64,000 bases of DNA from Flavobacteriaceae bacterium LYZ1037 (GCA_003144015.1 QFWS01000001.1:620001-684000); one strand, 5' to 3'; counted from the stretch's first letter, positions 17,521 to 27,266 are shown. Notes: generated from the sequence alone by a model not told the origin. A program made the numbers and translations.

Positions 17521-18933
17521 TTATCGTCTTTCCAAAAGTACAACATTTTCAACATGATGCGTTTGTGGAAACATATCCACTGGTCTAACTTTTGTAATTT
17601 TATACATATCTTTCATTAAAGCTAAGTCTCTTGCCTGGGTTGCACTATTACAACTTACATAAACCACCTTTTCTGGAGCTATATTTAAAATTTGTTGTAC
17701 CACATCTTTATGCATGCCATCTCTTGGTGGATCTGTAATTATAACATTTGGATGACCATGTGTTTTAATAAATGCTTCATTAAAAACATTTTTCATATCA
17801 CCAACATAGAATTCAACGTTTTCAATACCATTTAATTGTGCATTTTCTTTAGCAGCAGAAATAGCATCTGGAACAGCTTCTACGCCAATAACTTTTTTAG
17901 CATGTTTAGCTACAAACTGTGCAATAGTACCAGTTCCTGTATATAAATCATACACTAGTTCGCTTCCAGTTAACCCTGCATAATCTCTTGTTATTTTATA
18001 AAGTTGATAGGCCTGTTCTGAATTGGTTTGATAGAAAGACTTGGCGTTAATTTTAAACTTCAGGCCTTCCATGTCTTCAAAAATATGGTCTTGTCCTTTG
18101 TAGCAAATAACTTCTTGGTCGTATATGGTATCGTTAGCTTTTTCGTTAATAACATATTGTAAAGAGGTTATTTCTGGAAATGTTTCAGCTAAATAATCTA
18201 ATAACAATTCTCTTTTGGGTTTATCTTCTTTAAAAAACTGAATCATTACCATAATATCTCCAGTTGAAGATGTTCGAAGCATTAAAGTACGTAATAAACC
18301 TGTTTGATTTCTTGTATTAAAAAATTCTAAATTGTTTTTTACAGCAAATTCTTTGACGGCATTTCTAATGGCGTTAGAAGGGTCAGCCTGTAAATGACAT
18401 TTTTTAATGTCTAGAATTTTGTCCCACATACCAGGAATATGAAATCCTAAAGCATTCCTATCGCCTAAATCTTCATCAGATTGCACTTCTTCGATTGTCA
18501 GCCAGCGACTATCGCTAAAAGAAAATTCCATTTTATTTCTGTAGAAATATTCGTTTGCAGAACCTAAAATAGGTGTTACTTCTGGTAATTCTAAATGTCC
18601 AAGACGTATTAAATTATTCACCACTTCTTTTTGTTTAAAAAACAATTGGTGTTCATAACCCATATCTTGCCACTTACAACCACCACAAGTTCCAAAGTGC
18701 TCGCAAACAGGTGTTGTACGTTTATCGGAAAGTTTATGAAAAGCAATGGCTTTACCTTCGTAATAAGATTTTCGTTTTTTAAACGTTTGTACATCGACCA
18801 CATCTCCAGGAACAGCATTTGGTAAAAAAATGACTTTTCCATCTTCAGCTTTACCAATAGTTTTTCCCTTAGCTCCAGCATCAATAACTTCTACGTTTGT
18901 AAAAATTTGTTTTTTATTTTTTCTTCTAGACAT
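17521..18933 (-). CDS. rlmD: 23S rRNA (uracil-5-)-methyltransferase RlmD
   Basis: This 470-residue RumA/RlmD-family enzyme makes m5U in 23S rRNA. An N-terminal TRAM domain (about 10-65) is followed by the iron-sulfur ligands Cys77, Cys83 and Cys86 (CEHFGTCGGCKW) with the fourth in DIKKCHLQ, then a Rossmann domain with YDLYTGTGTIAQFVA, the PPRDGMH motif IV, and the catalytic cysteine in VYVSCNSATQARDL. It is the first gene of the rlmD-DUF6452-DUF6048 unit. The -7 box ends 4 nt before the ATG. Confidence 0.93.
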   Translation of the reverse strand: MSRRKNKKQIFTNVEVIDAGAKGKTIGKAEDGKVIFLPNAVPGDVVDVQTFKKRKSYYEGKAIAFHKLSDKRTTPVCEHFGTCGGCKWQDMGYEHQLFFKQKEVVNNLIRLGHLELPEVTPILGSANEYFYRNKMEFSFSDSRWLTIEEVQSDEDLGDRNALGFHIPGMWDKILDIKKCHLQADPSNAIRNAVKEFAVKNNLEFFNTRNQTGLLRTLMLRTSSTGDIMVMIQFFKEDKPKRELLLDYLAETFPEITSLQYVINEKANDTIYDQEVICYKGQDHIFEDMEGLKFKINAKSFYQTNSEQAYQLYKITRDYAGLTGSELVYDLYTGTGTIAQFVAKHAKKVIGVEAVPDAISAAKENAQLNGIENVEFYVGDMKNVFNEAFIKTHGHPNVIITDPPRDGMHKDVVQQILNIAPEKVVYVSCNSATQARDLALMKDMYKITKVRPVDMFPQTHHVENVVLLERR

Positions 18934-18937
18934 GCTG

Positions 18938-18945
18938 CAAAAATA
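18938..18945 (-). promoter_or_regulatory. -7 promoter box TATTTTTG for rlmD
   Basis: An exact TAnnTTTG match on the minus strand, separated from the rlmD ATG only by CAGC, predicts a leaderless or nearly leaderless mRNA. Confidence 0.45.
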
Positions 18946-19088
18946 ATAATAGCATTAAATATAATAGAGGTAATTTGAATTATCTTTAAAAGATTTCAAC
19001 ATTCATTTAAAAAGATTCCCACTTTGATGAGAATAAAATGAACCTTTTTAATTTTTTGACGTCTTTAGTATAGAAACCAACCTTAATA

Positions 19089-19628
19089 ATGCAAGAAAAG
19101 TTTTTGGAAACTGATAAGGATTTAATTCAGCAGTATCAATCTGGTGACACGAAAGCATTGCAGAAATTAGTAAAACGATGGCATAAAACATTTTGTAACA
19201 AAGCATATTGGTTAATTAAGGATGCAGATGTTTCAAAAGACATTGCACAGGACACTTGGAAAACAATTATTATTAAACTTGAAGACTTAAAAGATCCAAG
19301 TAGCTTTAGTAGTTGGGCAACACGAATTATTTATTCAAAATCTTTCGATTGGTTGAAAAACCAAAAAAGAACTCAATCAAAACACGAGGCATATCAATAT
19401 ACTTTTGATTCTCATGAAGAAGACACAGAAAATAGAGAAGTATTAAAACAACAACTTAAAAAAGCCATCAAAACATTACCTACACAACAAGAAATGGTCA
19501 TAAAGCTATTTTATATGGAAGCTTACAGTCTAAAAGAAATAAGTAACACGCTAAATATATCTGTTGGAACAACAAAATCGAGATTGTTTCATGCCAGAGA
19601 AAAGTTAAAACAAATAATAAAAACTTAG
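19089..19628 (+). CDS. ECF-type RNA polymerase sigma factor
   Basis: This 179-residue sigma-70 family factor has region 2 at about 25-95 (FCNKAYWLIKDADVSKDIAQDTWKTII, then FSSWATRIIYSKSFDWLKNQKR) and region 4 at about 120-178 (LPTQQEMVIKLFYMEAYSLKEISNTLNISVGTTKSRLFHAREKL). Region 3 is absent, as in extracytoplasmic function factors. A small two-helix membrane protein starts 4 nt after its stop and is the likely regulator. The target genes are not evident. Confidence 0.9.
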   Translation: MQEKFLETDKDLIQQYQSGDTKALQKLVKRWHKTFCNKAYWLIKDADVSKDIAQDTWKTIIIKLEDLKDPSSFSSWATRIIYSKSFDWLKNQKRTQSKHEAYQYTFDSHEEDTENREVLKQQLKKAIKTLPTQQEMVIKLFYMEAYSLKEISNTLNISVGTTKSRLFHAREKLKQIIKT

Positions 19629-19632
19629 TATT

Positions 19633-20019
19633 ATGAAAAATCATAAAGAAGACATCGACAAATTAATAAAGGAAACACTTACAGAAGAAGAAGCTAAATT
19701 CTATAAAGAACTTGAAGAGCAAAATGTTCTAGAAATGATATTCGGTTTGTTTAAAGGGAAAAATAAATGGCTTATGTTATTAATGAATTTCATGACCTTG
19801 GTTTTCTTTGGCTTGTTTATTTATTGTCTAGTGCAATTCTTTAATGTAGAAGCGACAAAAGAGTTATTGAAATGGGGTTTAGGAGCTGTTGTTTTCCTAT
19901 TAGGAGTAAGTATGCTAAAAGTTTTTGCATGGATGCAAATGGATAAGAATGCGTTATTGAGAGAATTAAAGCGATTGGAATTACAAGTATCTTCTTTAGC
20001 AGGAAAAGTATCTAAATAA
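19633..20019 (+). CDS. Two-helix membrane protein, likely DUF6768, partner of the ECF sigma factor
   Basis: This 128-residue protein has an acidic N-terminal cytosolic helix region (KEDIDKLIKETLTEEEAKFYKELEEQN), two membrane helices at about 45-67 and 78-98, and a basic C-terminal helix. It follows the sigma factor with a 4-nt gap. The arrangement resembles a non-classical anti-sigma factor, though no zinc HxxxCxxC motif is present. I recall this as the DUF6768 family; that name is moderately sure, the role is inferred. Confidence 0.65.
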   Translation: MKNHKEDIDKLIKETLTEEEAKFYKELEEQNVLEMIFGLFKGKNKWLMLLMNFMTLVFFGLFIYCLVQFFNVEATKELLKWGLGAVVFLLGVSMLKVFAWMQMDKNALLRELKRLELQVSSLAGKVSK

Positions 20020-20023
20020 AAAA

Positions 20024-20058
20024 TAGACTCATCTATATTATAGTTATAAATGAGTCTA
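20024..20058 (+). terminator. Terminator-like hairpin after the sigma factor operon
   Basis: TAGACTCAT (20024-20032) pairs with ATGAGTCTA (20050-20058) around a 17-nt AT loop, just after the membrane protein's stop codon and facing the convergent LRR gene. There is no strong T-tract. Confidence 0.45.
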
Positions 20059-20084
20059 AATATTGTGAGTTATATCATATCTTT

Positions 20085-23000
20085 TTATTCTGGAACAGTC
20101 GCAGATATAGTAAATGTTGAAGAATTAAAGCCATTAGCAGGATGAGATAGCACATTATCTTTAATAACATTGCTATCATTACCTGAGCTTGAAAACTTTC
20201 CATTACCATCCATATTTAAATCTATATTTAAATAACCAGTTGAAGAAAAAGTTACGGAATTAAACCCATTGGCAGGATCTGCTAAAACAAAATCTTTAAT
20301 TTTATTACTGCCATTATTGGCTCCAGAGAATTTTATTTGATTTGCTGAATTTGTATCTCCAGACCATAATCCGTAAACTCCAGTAGGCATGCCAAAACTA
20401 GTTTGTGCATTTGTACCATAAGTTGCGATACTACCATCTGCAAAGTTAAAAACTGATGGCATAAAGTTTAATATATTAGATGTATTGGACATAATACCTA
20501 GATGATTTCTATGGTTGATGGATATAAAATACGGTTTTGCCCATAAATCAAATGCAATTTCAGAGGCACCATCAACATCTACAACATCTCCATCTCGTTG
20601 TAACAAAGCAGATCTTGTTTGTAATTTATTTCCAGAGTTTGAAGCATCTCTAAGTGAGATCTCTACCCAATCTACAATAGCGTTATCTCCTGTTACATTA
20701 AAAATAGAAACATCGCAGGTTAATCCATCTGCGTAAGGACTGGTAGTTGGAATATATCCAAGAGCTCTCAAATTATCTCTCATTAAATGTTCTTCGCCAG
20801 GAATTGGGTTTAACATGGCACCTTGCAAAAATACTTTTGGTTGTATTTTGGCATTACAATCTGTATCACTATATAATGTTTGTGCATCTTTTAATGTCCA
20901 GTTGGTATTAGAATAAGAAATATCATCAACTAAAGCACAATAAAGACCTGGATTACCAGATGCATCAAAATTTACAAAGCTTGTATTATTTCCATTCTTA
21001 ACATTTAAAATTTCTAATTGATTGTTAGAACAATCTAAAGATGTTAATGTTGTAATAATACTAACATCTAATTGTTTTAAATTATTATTACTACAGTTTA
21101 ATATCTGTAACGAATTGAACCCTCTTCGTTCAACCGTTTTAAATTCTAATCCATTACGTGTTAAAGTAACTACATTACCAAAAATTAAACGACTAATGTC
21201 TGTAATAGAATTTCCAGATAAATTAATTTCTGTAATACTGGTAAAAGCTTCAAGTCCTGTAATATCTACTATACCAGAACCACTTAAGTCTAAAGTTCCA
21301 GTAAAATTCGAAGCTTCTTCATAAGACATGACACCATCCATATCTGTATCAATAACGCCTAAATAAGCATTAATTGCAGTGTCTAAATTTTCATCTGAAG
21401 TATAAACAGTCCAAACTGAATTACAATTCTCACTATATGTAGCCGTTGGATCTATGTTTGTCCAGTTGGTTGTTGCATAAGCAGCGTCATCTACAGAAAC
21501 ACATTCTAAACTTGGATTATTTGTTAAAAAGATTTCTGTAACATTCAAATTATTACCATTTGCTAAATCTAATCTATAAAGATTAGGCATATCGCTAGCA
21601 TATAATCTAGTAATGGCGTTATTTGATAAATCTAAACTTTCCAAAGGTGTATTATAAGCACCTAAATTAAAAAGTAATGGATTGTTAGATAAATCGATAT
21701 TTGTTAAGTTTGGGTTGTCTGCAATCCAAAGCTGTTCTAGATTTGTATTCTGGCTTAAATCTAAGGAGCTAATTAAAGTCCCTTCAGTTGTTAGAATTGG
21801 TAATTGTGGAAGCATACTAATATCGAGGCTTGTAATTGGGTTTATACCAACAGCTAGGTTTACCAAACTCGTATTTTGGCTGACATCTATAGAGGTTAAT
21901 AGGTTGTTTTCTAAATATAATACTATTAGAGCTGTATTGTTAGTTACATCTATAGCTGAAATTTGATTGTTTTGTAACTCTAGTCTTGTTAATAAAGTAT
22001 TTACAGCAACATCTATACTAGTTAATTGATTATCATTAGCAGATAACCTATCTAGATTTAAATTATTTGAAACATCAATATTTGAAAAATTATTACCTCC
22101 TATATATAATTGTGTTAAAGCTGTGTGATTTGTAACATCGATATTTGAAAAATTATTACCAATTATATTTAATCGTGTTAAGGCTAAATTATTTGAAATA
22201 TCAATAGTAGAAAACAAATTATTTCCTAAATACAGCCACTCTAGGGCTGTGTTTTGAGTCACATTAATACTTGTTAAACTATTATCCGTTGCCACTAAAC
22301 GTGTTAAATTTGTAAAACCTTCTATTCCTGTTAAATCGGTAATAGTTGAATTAACATTAGGTAGATTGACATTGTTTACCGGATTATTAATATAAAGTTC
22401 AATAACAGCTAGCGCATTAGCTTCTAAAATATTACCATTCAATCCATTGGTATCATAACCTAAATCGATTAATGCTTGCTCAAAATTGGCATCTGGAATT
22501 GCAATTGTTGTTGTGTTGCTACAATCTGTACTAAAACTTGTTTGAACATCTAAATTTGTCCAGTTTGTAAAACTATAAGTTGCATCATCAACCTGAATAC
22601 ATTCTAAGTTTGGATTGTTAGTAGCGTTAAAATTATTGGCAATGAAATTTGTATTATTACCATTCTGTAAATTTAAAGCAGAGAGGTTATTATGTTCAAC
22701 CCAACAACCTGATAAAACAGGATTATTACTAAAATCAAGTGTTCCGGTAAAGTTATTGTAAGAACCAGTTCCATTAATATCTCCAATTGAGAAAAAATAT
22801 AATTCTGGCCAGTTTGAAACAATATCAGGTATCTCTCCAGACAATAAATTTCCATTAACCCAAAATGAGACCATTGCAGTTAAATTGGAAAATGATGTAG
22901 GAATATTACCTGTTAACTGGTTGTTTTCTAGACTCATTATTTCTAATGATGTACAATTACCTAATTCAGAAGGAATGGTTCCAGATAAATTATTTTCCCA

Positions 23001-24026
23001 TAAATTTAATTCGATTAAAGCTGTACAATTCCCTAATGTAACAGGAATACTACCTGTTAAATTATTAAAATTAAGGATTAATTTTTCAAGGTTATCTAAA
23101 TCTCCTATTTGTACTGGCAAGGTTCCAACTAAATTATTCGACTCTAAGTTTATTTCAATAACACGATTGTCAGACATTGTTACACCATGCCACTGATACA
23201 CAGGCGCTGCTGTATTCCAGTTGGTATTGGTAGTCCAGTTTGCACCATTTGTTGCATTATATAAATCAACAAGGGCGTCTCTATCTGAAGCTAATATGTC
23301 ACGATAAATATGAACAGTTTCTCTCTCAATAACTAAATCTGTAATGACTGAACTTGAAGCTTTACAGGTGTAATTTCCAGCATCTGCTTCTTGAGCATTT
23401 GTAATGGTGTAGGTCAAACCTGTTTCTCCTATAATAGGTTCATTGTTTTTATACCATTGATAGGTAACACTTGTTCCACTAATTACTGGCATGTTCATGG
23501 CATAGGTTTGGCCAACAACTAGGTCGACATCACTTTCCAGTTCCACTTTATTCATACCACCAGCACCAAAAAATGCAATATTTGCAGCATAGGTAGCATA
23601 TTCGTTTTCAAAATCTCCAAATTGAAAGTCGTTGAGATTAATGTTAAAGAAATTTAAATTGGCCAAACCTGTAAGGTCTGGTACAGTTCCAGAAAGATTA
23701 TTTCTAGAAAGTTGTAAATGTTCTAAATAAGGTAAATTTTGTAATTCTATTGGTAAGGTACCTACTAGATTTCCTCTGTTTTTGTCAATTCTAGTAACAT
23801 GGTTATTAACAACAGTTATTCCAGCCCATGTTGAAACTGGTTCTGCTGTATTCCAGTTTGTATTATTAGCCCAATTTGCACCATCTGTACTGTTATACAA
23901 AGCTATAAGTGCATCTTTTTCAGACTGAGGCACTGTTTGAGCAAGGATACTTTGCTGGAAATTAAAAAAAATAAAAAATAATAATACTGAAAATAATTGG
24001 AACTTTCGTTTAAGTAGATATTTCAT
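20085..24026 (-). CDS. Giant secreted leucine-rich-repeat/Ig-like protein with Ca-binding C-terminal module
   Basis: This 1313-residue exported protein (signal peptide ends near SILAQ, residue 30) has, in order: a plant-type LRR block (NTNWNTAEPVSTWAGI, then LxGTxP repeats) at about 33-140; an Ig-like domain at about 165-240 (YQWYKNNEPIIG, then AGNYTCKASS); a second LxGxIP block at about 250-500; about 16 bacterial-type LRRs of about 21-23 residues (SIDVSNNTALTxLYLxNN) at about 505-870; another LRR block with an EF-hand loop (DTDMDGVMSYEEA); and a C-terminal module (about 1090-1313) with two dockerin-like Ca loops (GDTNSANQIKFSG, DLNMDGNGKFSSSG). No T9SS sorting domain is visible. It probably binds proteins or glycans at the surface. 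It is next to a TPR-LytTR regulator. Confidence 0.8.
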   Translation of the reverse strand: MKYLLKRKFQLFSVLLFFIFFNFQQSILAQTVPQSEKDALIALYNSTDGANWANNTNWNTAEPVSTWAGITVVNNHVTRIDKNRGNLVGTLPIELQNLPYLEHLQLSRNNLSGTVPDLTGLANLNFFNINLNDFQFGDFENEYATYAANIAFFGAGGMNKVELESDVDLVVGQTYAMNMPVISGTSVTYQWYKNNEPIIGETGLTYTITNAQEADAGNYTCKASSSVITDLVIERETVHIYRDILASDRDALVDLYNATNGANWTTNTNWNTAAPVYQWHGVTMSDNRVIEINLESNNLVGTLPVQIGDLDNLEKLILNFNNLTGSIPVTLGNCTALIELNLWENNLSGTIPSELGNCTSLEIMSLENNQLTGNIPTSFSNLTAMVSFWVNGNLLSGEIPDIVSNWPELYFFSIGDINGTGSYNNFTGTLDFSNNPVLSGCWVEHNNLSALNLQNGNNTNFIANNFNATNNPNLECIQVDDATYSFTNWTNLDVQTSFSTDCSNTTTIAIPDANFEQALIDLGYDTNGLNGNILEANALAVIELYINNPVNNVNLPNVNSTITDLTGIEGFTNLTRLVATDNSLTSINVTQNTALEWLYLGNNLFSTIDISNNLALTRLNIIGNNFSNIDVTNHTALTQLYIGGNNFSNIDVSNNLNLDRLSANDNQLTSIDVAVNTLLTRLELQNNQISAIDVTNNTALIVLYLENNLLTSIDVSQNTSLVNLAVGINPITSLDISMLPQLPILTTEGTLISSLDLSQNTNLEQLWIADNPNLTNIDLSNNPLLFNLGAYNTPLESLDLSNNAITRLYASDMPNLYRLDLANGNNLNVTEIFLTNNPSLECVSVDDAAYATTNWTNIDPTATYSENCNSVWTVYTSDENLDTAINAYLGVIDTDMDGVMSYEEASNFTGTLDLSGSGIVDITGLEAFTSITEINLSGNSITDISRLIFGNVVTLTRNGLEFKTVERRGFNSLQILNCSNNNLKQLDVSIITTLTSLDCSNNQLEILNVKNGNNTSFVNFDASGNPGLYCALVDDISYSNTNWTLKDAQTLYSDTDCNAKIQPKVFLQGAMLNPIPGEEHLMRDNLRALGYIPTTSPYADGLTCDVSIFNVTGDNAIVDWVEISLRDASNSGNKLQTRSALLQRDGDVVDVDGASEIAFDLWAKPYFISINHRNHLGIMSNTSNILNFMPSVFNFADGSIATYGTNAQTSFGMPTGVYGLWSGDTNSANQIKFSGANNGSNKIKDFVLADPANGFNSVTFSSTGYLNIDLNMDGNGKFSSSGNDSNVIKDNVLSHPANGFNSSTFTISATVPE

Positions 24027-24159
24027 GGTTAGTTGTTTGTTTGAATAAAAAAATGAGAATTCTAATAATTTAAACTCTCACTTTTCACATTCTATTAATA
24101 GCATTTAACAAATTATGAAATACTTAACTTAATAAAGATTTTTTGTCATGAACGACACA

Positions 24160-24175
24160 ATTTTGTGCACAAAAT
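24160..24175. promoter_or_regulatory. 16-bp perfect palindrome upstream of the LRR gene
   Basis: ATTTTGTGCACAAAAT is fully self-complementary and lies about 135 nt upstream of the LRR start codon, just past the stop of the LytTR regulator. Beside it the minus strand reads GTCGTTCATGAC, which partly resembles a LytTR half-site. It is a candidate operator only. Confidence 0.35.
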
Positions 24176-24203
24176 ACATGGTTTTTATATAACGCAAAAA
24201 ATA

Positions 24204-25580
24204 TTACTCTTTATGAAGGATATTCTTTAAGCGTTCTTTATACACTCTAGAAAGGTTAATCCACTCGCCAGTATCTAACATAATTTTAGTAGAATTAATA
24301 ATTTTAATTTTATTGATGTTTACAATATAAGATTTGTGAATTCGAACAAAAGATTTTGAAGGCAATAGTTTTTCAACTTCTATCATGGTATTTCTGTCTA
24401 CTTCTGGATTTTTTTTAGTGTCTAAATGATATTCTACATAATGCCCATCAGACTTAACATATAAAATATTTGAAGAATTAATCGAGGCTTTACTTTTTAA
24501 TTGAATAACCTTTTCATCAACTACCTTATTTCCCACTTTAGATTCTCTAATTATTTCAATATTTTGCTGAATGACTTTAACCTCATTTTTAATAATTCGA
24601 TTTCTCTTAAGCAAGAAATAGATAACAATTCCTAAAAGTAAAACAACAATTAATATGATAAAAAAATTGGCCTTGTAAAACATTTTAGAATCCTCAGAAT
24701 CATTTAAAACAGATTCATAGGCTTTAGCTTTATCTTCTCTAATGGCATCATTTAAATTAGCAATTTTAGAATTGGAAAATTCCATGTTTTTAGGTCGAGA
24801 TTCTTTAGCTAGATTTGAATATTCATCTGCTTTTTCCTCATTGCCCATGCTGGTGTAAATTCTAGATAACAAGGAGTAATTAGTAGGAAGTAAAAATTTA
24901 AAATTGTTTTCATTAGCCAAGTTCAGGCTGGAATTTGCATATTCAAGAGCTTTGGAATAGGCTTCTTTTTGTAATTGTAGCTCTCCTAACAGGTTTAAGT
25001 TCTGGGCAATAAACCTTTTGTTTTTGGCTTCTATAAACCCATTATAAGAATTTTTTAAATAATAATTGGCACTATCTAATTCTTGATATTGAAAGAAGGT
25101 TAATCCAATATTCATTTTTGCTATGCTAGCTGGTAAAACTTCAAGTTGTTTAGAATGATACTTATCTAATTTTTTAAAATAGTAATATGCCGAATCATTT
25201 CGGTTTAATCGTTTATGGTTCATGGCAATATTATTCATAACCTTATATTGCGATTTTTTATCTGAAATGGCTTCTGCAATACCTAATGCATGATGGTACG
25301 AATTATTGCTCTCAATAATATTTCCTGAGATTCTTTCCGAATTTCCTAATGCTACATAAGCATTGTATGTCCAATACTCCAGATTATTTTCTTTGGAATA
25401 ACGTAGTAATTCATTGGCATAAAATGTTAAGCTATCTGTATTTTTAGAATGTTTTCTTAAAAGATTATTCAATCTAATAGCTTCCTGATTATTATGAATT
25501 TCAGATTGCGCATAACCTGAAATATTAAAGAATAAAATAAGAAAACCTAAAATAGAATTTGTAACAGTTTTGTTTTTCAT
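24204..25580 (-). CDS. TPR-repeat membrane protein with C-terminal LytTR DNA-binding domain
   Basis: This 458-residue protein has a signal peptide/first helix (NSILGFLILFFNISGYAQ), about six TPR-like helical pairs between 40 and 270 (NSYHHALGIAEAISDKKSQ, YYFKKLDKYHSKQL, ALEYANSSLNLANEN), one membrane helix at about 301-322 (FFIILIVVLLLGIVIYFLL), a short coiled linker and a LytTR domain at about 355-456 (ILYVKSDGHYVEYH, then SFVRIHKSYIVNINKI). The periplasmic TPR part would sense, and the cytosolic LytTR part would bind DNA directly, so no separate kinase is needed. The LRR gene directly downstream is the obvious candidate target. Confidence 0.85.
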   Translation of the reverse strand: MKNKTVTNSILGFLILFFNISGYAQSEIHNNQEAIRLNNLLRKHSKNTDSLTFYANELLRYSKENNLEYWTYNAYVALGNSERISGNIIESNNSYHHALGIAEAISDKKSQYKVMNNIAMNHKRLNRNDSAYYYFKKLDKYHSKQLEVLPASIAKMNIGLTFFQYQELDSANYYLKNSYNGFIEAKNKRFIAQNLNLLGELQLQKEAYSKALEYANSSLNLANENNFKFLLPTNYSLLSRIYTSMGNEEKADEYSNLAKESRPKNMEFSNSKIANLNDAIREDKAKAYESVLNDSEDSKMFYKANFFIILIVVLLLGIVIYFLLKRNRIIKNEVKVIQQNIEIIRESKVGNKVVDEKVIQLKSKASINSSNILYVKSDGHYVEYHLDTKKNPEVDRNTMIEVEKLLPSKSFVRIHKSYIVNINKIKIINSTKIMLDTGEWINLSRVYKERLKNILHKE

Positions 25581-25950
25581 AGTATTAGAGATGTTACGAA
25601 TATATTAGATTTCAATTTAATAACCTATCTGATAAATCGTGTTAATAGAAGTTTACTACAAGTTGAATATTATTATTTACAAATGAAATATATGACGAAT
25701 AATAAAATAGATTTATTACAAACAACTTTTTTTAAAAAGTTTCTCGTCACAGCTATTTATTTAGTAATTTGCGAGTCCTAAGGGATGATTTCTCTCCCAC
25801 GCTGCTTTTTCAGTCTTTCTGAAAGAATAAAGGTACAGTAGGAATGGTTATTTTACTCGATAAACGAGATTTAATTATTAATGTTTGCACCAATAATGGA
25901 TGTCAAACGATGCCATTAAATCATGGCATTAAACCTTAAATTATTTTAAA
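25581..25950 (+). other. 370-nt gene-free region upstream of rocD with a structured RNA-like segment
   Basis: The first 180 nt are plain AT-rich DNA holding the divergent promoters. From about 25772 to 25870 composition changes. CGAGT and TCCTA are complementary to a later TAGGA and ACTCG. In between are a GGGA/TCCC hairpin and a TTTCAG-TCTTT-CTGAAA hairpin, and a CTCG-ATAAA-CGAG hairpin competes for the last arm. A second short hairpin, ATGCCAT/ATGGCAT (25910-25929), sits just before the rocD start. This looks like a leader RNA or small RNA. I do not recognise a known riboswitch class, and the tRNA, SRP RNA and tmRNA patterns do not fit. Confidence 0.45.
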
Positions 25951-27195
25951 ATGGCTGTTTTAGACCAATTATCATCGCAACAAGCGATAGAATTAGAAAA
26001 CAAGTATGGAGCTCATAACTACCATCCACTTCCTGTAGTATTAAGTAGAGGAGAGGGTGTTTATGTTTGGGACGTTGAAGGAAAAAAGTATTACGATTTT
26101 TTATCGGCTTACTCTGCAGTAAATCAAGGACATTGTCACCCAAAAATTGTTGGAGCAATGGTAAATCAAGCACAAACTCTTACCTTAACTTCCAGAGCTT
26201 TTTACAACGATGTGTTAGGAAAATATGAAAAATTTGCTTGCGAATTTTTTGGATTCGACAAACTATTACCAATGAATACAGGAGCTGAAGCTGTTGAGAC
26301 TGCATTAAAAATCTGTAGAAAATGGGCTTATGAAGTCAAAGGAATTGATGAAAATGAAGCTGAAATAGTTGTTTGTAAAAATAACTTCCATGGAAGAACT
26401 ACAACTATTATTTCATTTTCTAATGATCCAGTTGCTAGAAAAAACTTTGGACCATATACCAAAGGATTTATTAAAATTGATTACAATAATTTAGATGCAT
26501 TAGAATCCGAATTAAAAAGCAATCCAAACATTGCGGGATTTATGGCAGAACCTATTCAAGGTGAAGCTGGCGTTTTTGTGCCAAGTGAAGGGTATTTAAC
26601 AAAAGCAAAAGCTTTATGTGAAAAATACAATGTGTTATTTATTGCAGACGAAGTACAAACTGGAATTGCTAGAACCGGAAAACTATTAGCTGTAGATCAT
26701 GAAAACGTGAAACCAGATCTTTTAATTCTTGGAAAAGCATTAAGTGGAGGTGCTTACCCTGTTTCTGCTGTATTGGCAAATGATAATATTATGAAAGTGA
26801 TTAAGCCTGGGAATCATGGTTCTACTTTTGGTGGAAATCCTGTTGCAGCTGCTGTTGCCATTGCGGCTTTAGAAGTTGTAAGAGATGAAAATCTAGCCGA
26901 AAATGCTGAGACTTTAGGTAAGCTATTTAGAAGCGAACTTTCTAAATATATTGAAACGACAGATTTAGTAAAATTAGTAAGAGGAAAAGGCTTATTAAAT
27001 GCCATTGTAATTAACGATGACGAAGAAAGTGAAACGGCATGGAATATTTGTTTGGCTTTACGTGATAATGGTTTATTAGCAAAACCAACACATGGTAATA
27101 TTATTCGTTTTGCACCACCATTGGTAATGAATGAAGAACAATTATTAGACTGTGTATCTATTATTGTTAAAACCTTGAAACAATTCGAAAAATAA
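25951..27195 (+). CDS. rocD: Ornithine--oxo-acid aminotransferase
   Basis: This 414-residue class III PLP-dependent aminotransferase converts ornithine and 2-oxoglutarate to glutamate semialdehyde and glutamate. Typical pieces are [22 protein letters not shown] at the N-terminus, [52 protein letters not shown] with the PLP aspartate, and [18 protein letters not shown] with the Schiff-base lysine near residue 261. The closing [21 protein letters not shown] also fits. It stands alone between a long structured upstream region and a strong bidirectional terminator. Confidence 0.95.
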   Translation: MAVLDQLSSQQAIELENKYGAHNYHPLPVVLSRGEGVYVWDVEGKKYYDFLSAYSAVNQGHCHPKIVGAMVNQAQTLTLTSRAFYNDVLGKYEKFACEFFGFDKLLPMNTGAEAVETALKICRKWAYEVKGIDENEAEIVVCKNNFHGRTTTIISFSNDPVARKNFGPYTKGFIKIDYNNLDALESELKSNPNIAGFMAEPIQGEAGVFVPSEGYLTKAKALCEKYNVLFIADEVQTGIARTGKLLAVDHENVKPDLLILGKALSGGAYPVSAVLANDNIMKVIKPGNHGSTFGGNPVAAAVAIAALEVVRDENLAENAETLGKLFRSELSKYIETTDLVKLVRGKGLLNAIVINDDEESETAWNICLALRDNGLLAKPTHGNIIRFAPPLVMNEEQLLDCVSIIVKTLKQFEK

Positions 27196-27207
27196 TGTTT
27201 TTAATAT

Positions 27208-27246
27208 AAAAAGTAAGAGCGACCAAAATGGTCGCTCTTACTTTTT
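27208..27246. terminator. Bidirectional terminator after rocD
   Basis: An almost perfect 18-bp inverted repeat with a GAGCGACCA/TGGTCGCTC core around a 3-nt loop is flanked by an A-run and a T-run. It can end rocD and the convergent CCC-motif gene. Confidence 0.85.
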
Positions 27247-27266
27247 ATAAATATATTGAGATTATA

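Noticed and set aside
25770-25870. Signal recognition particle RNA or tmRNA upstream of rocD
   Set aside because: The conserved SRP loop (GGAA with AGCAG opposite GUCAG) is absent on both strands, and no tRNA-like ends of tmRNA are seen.
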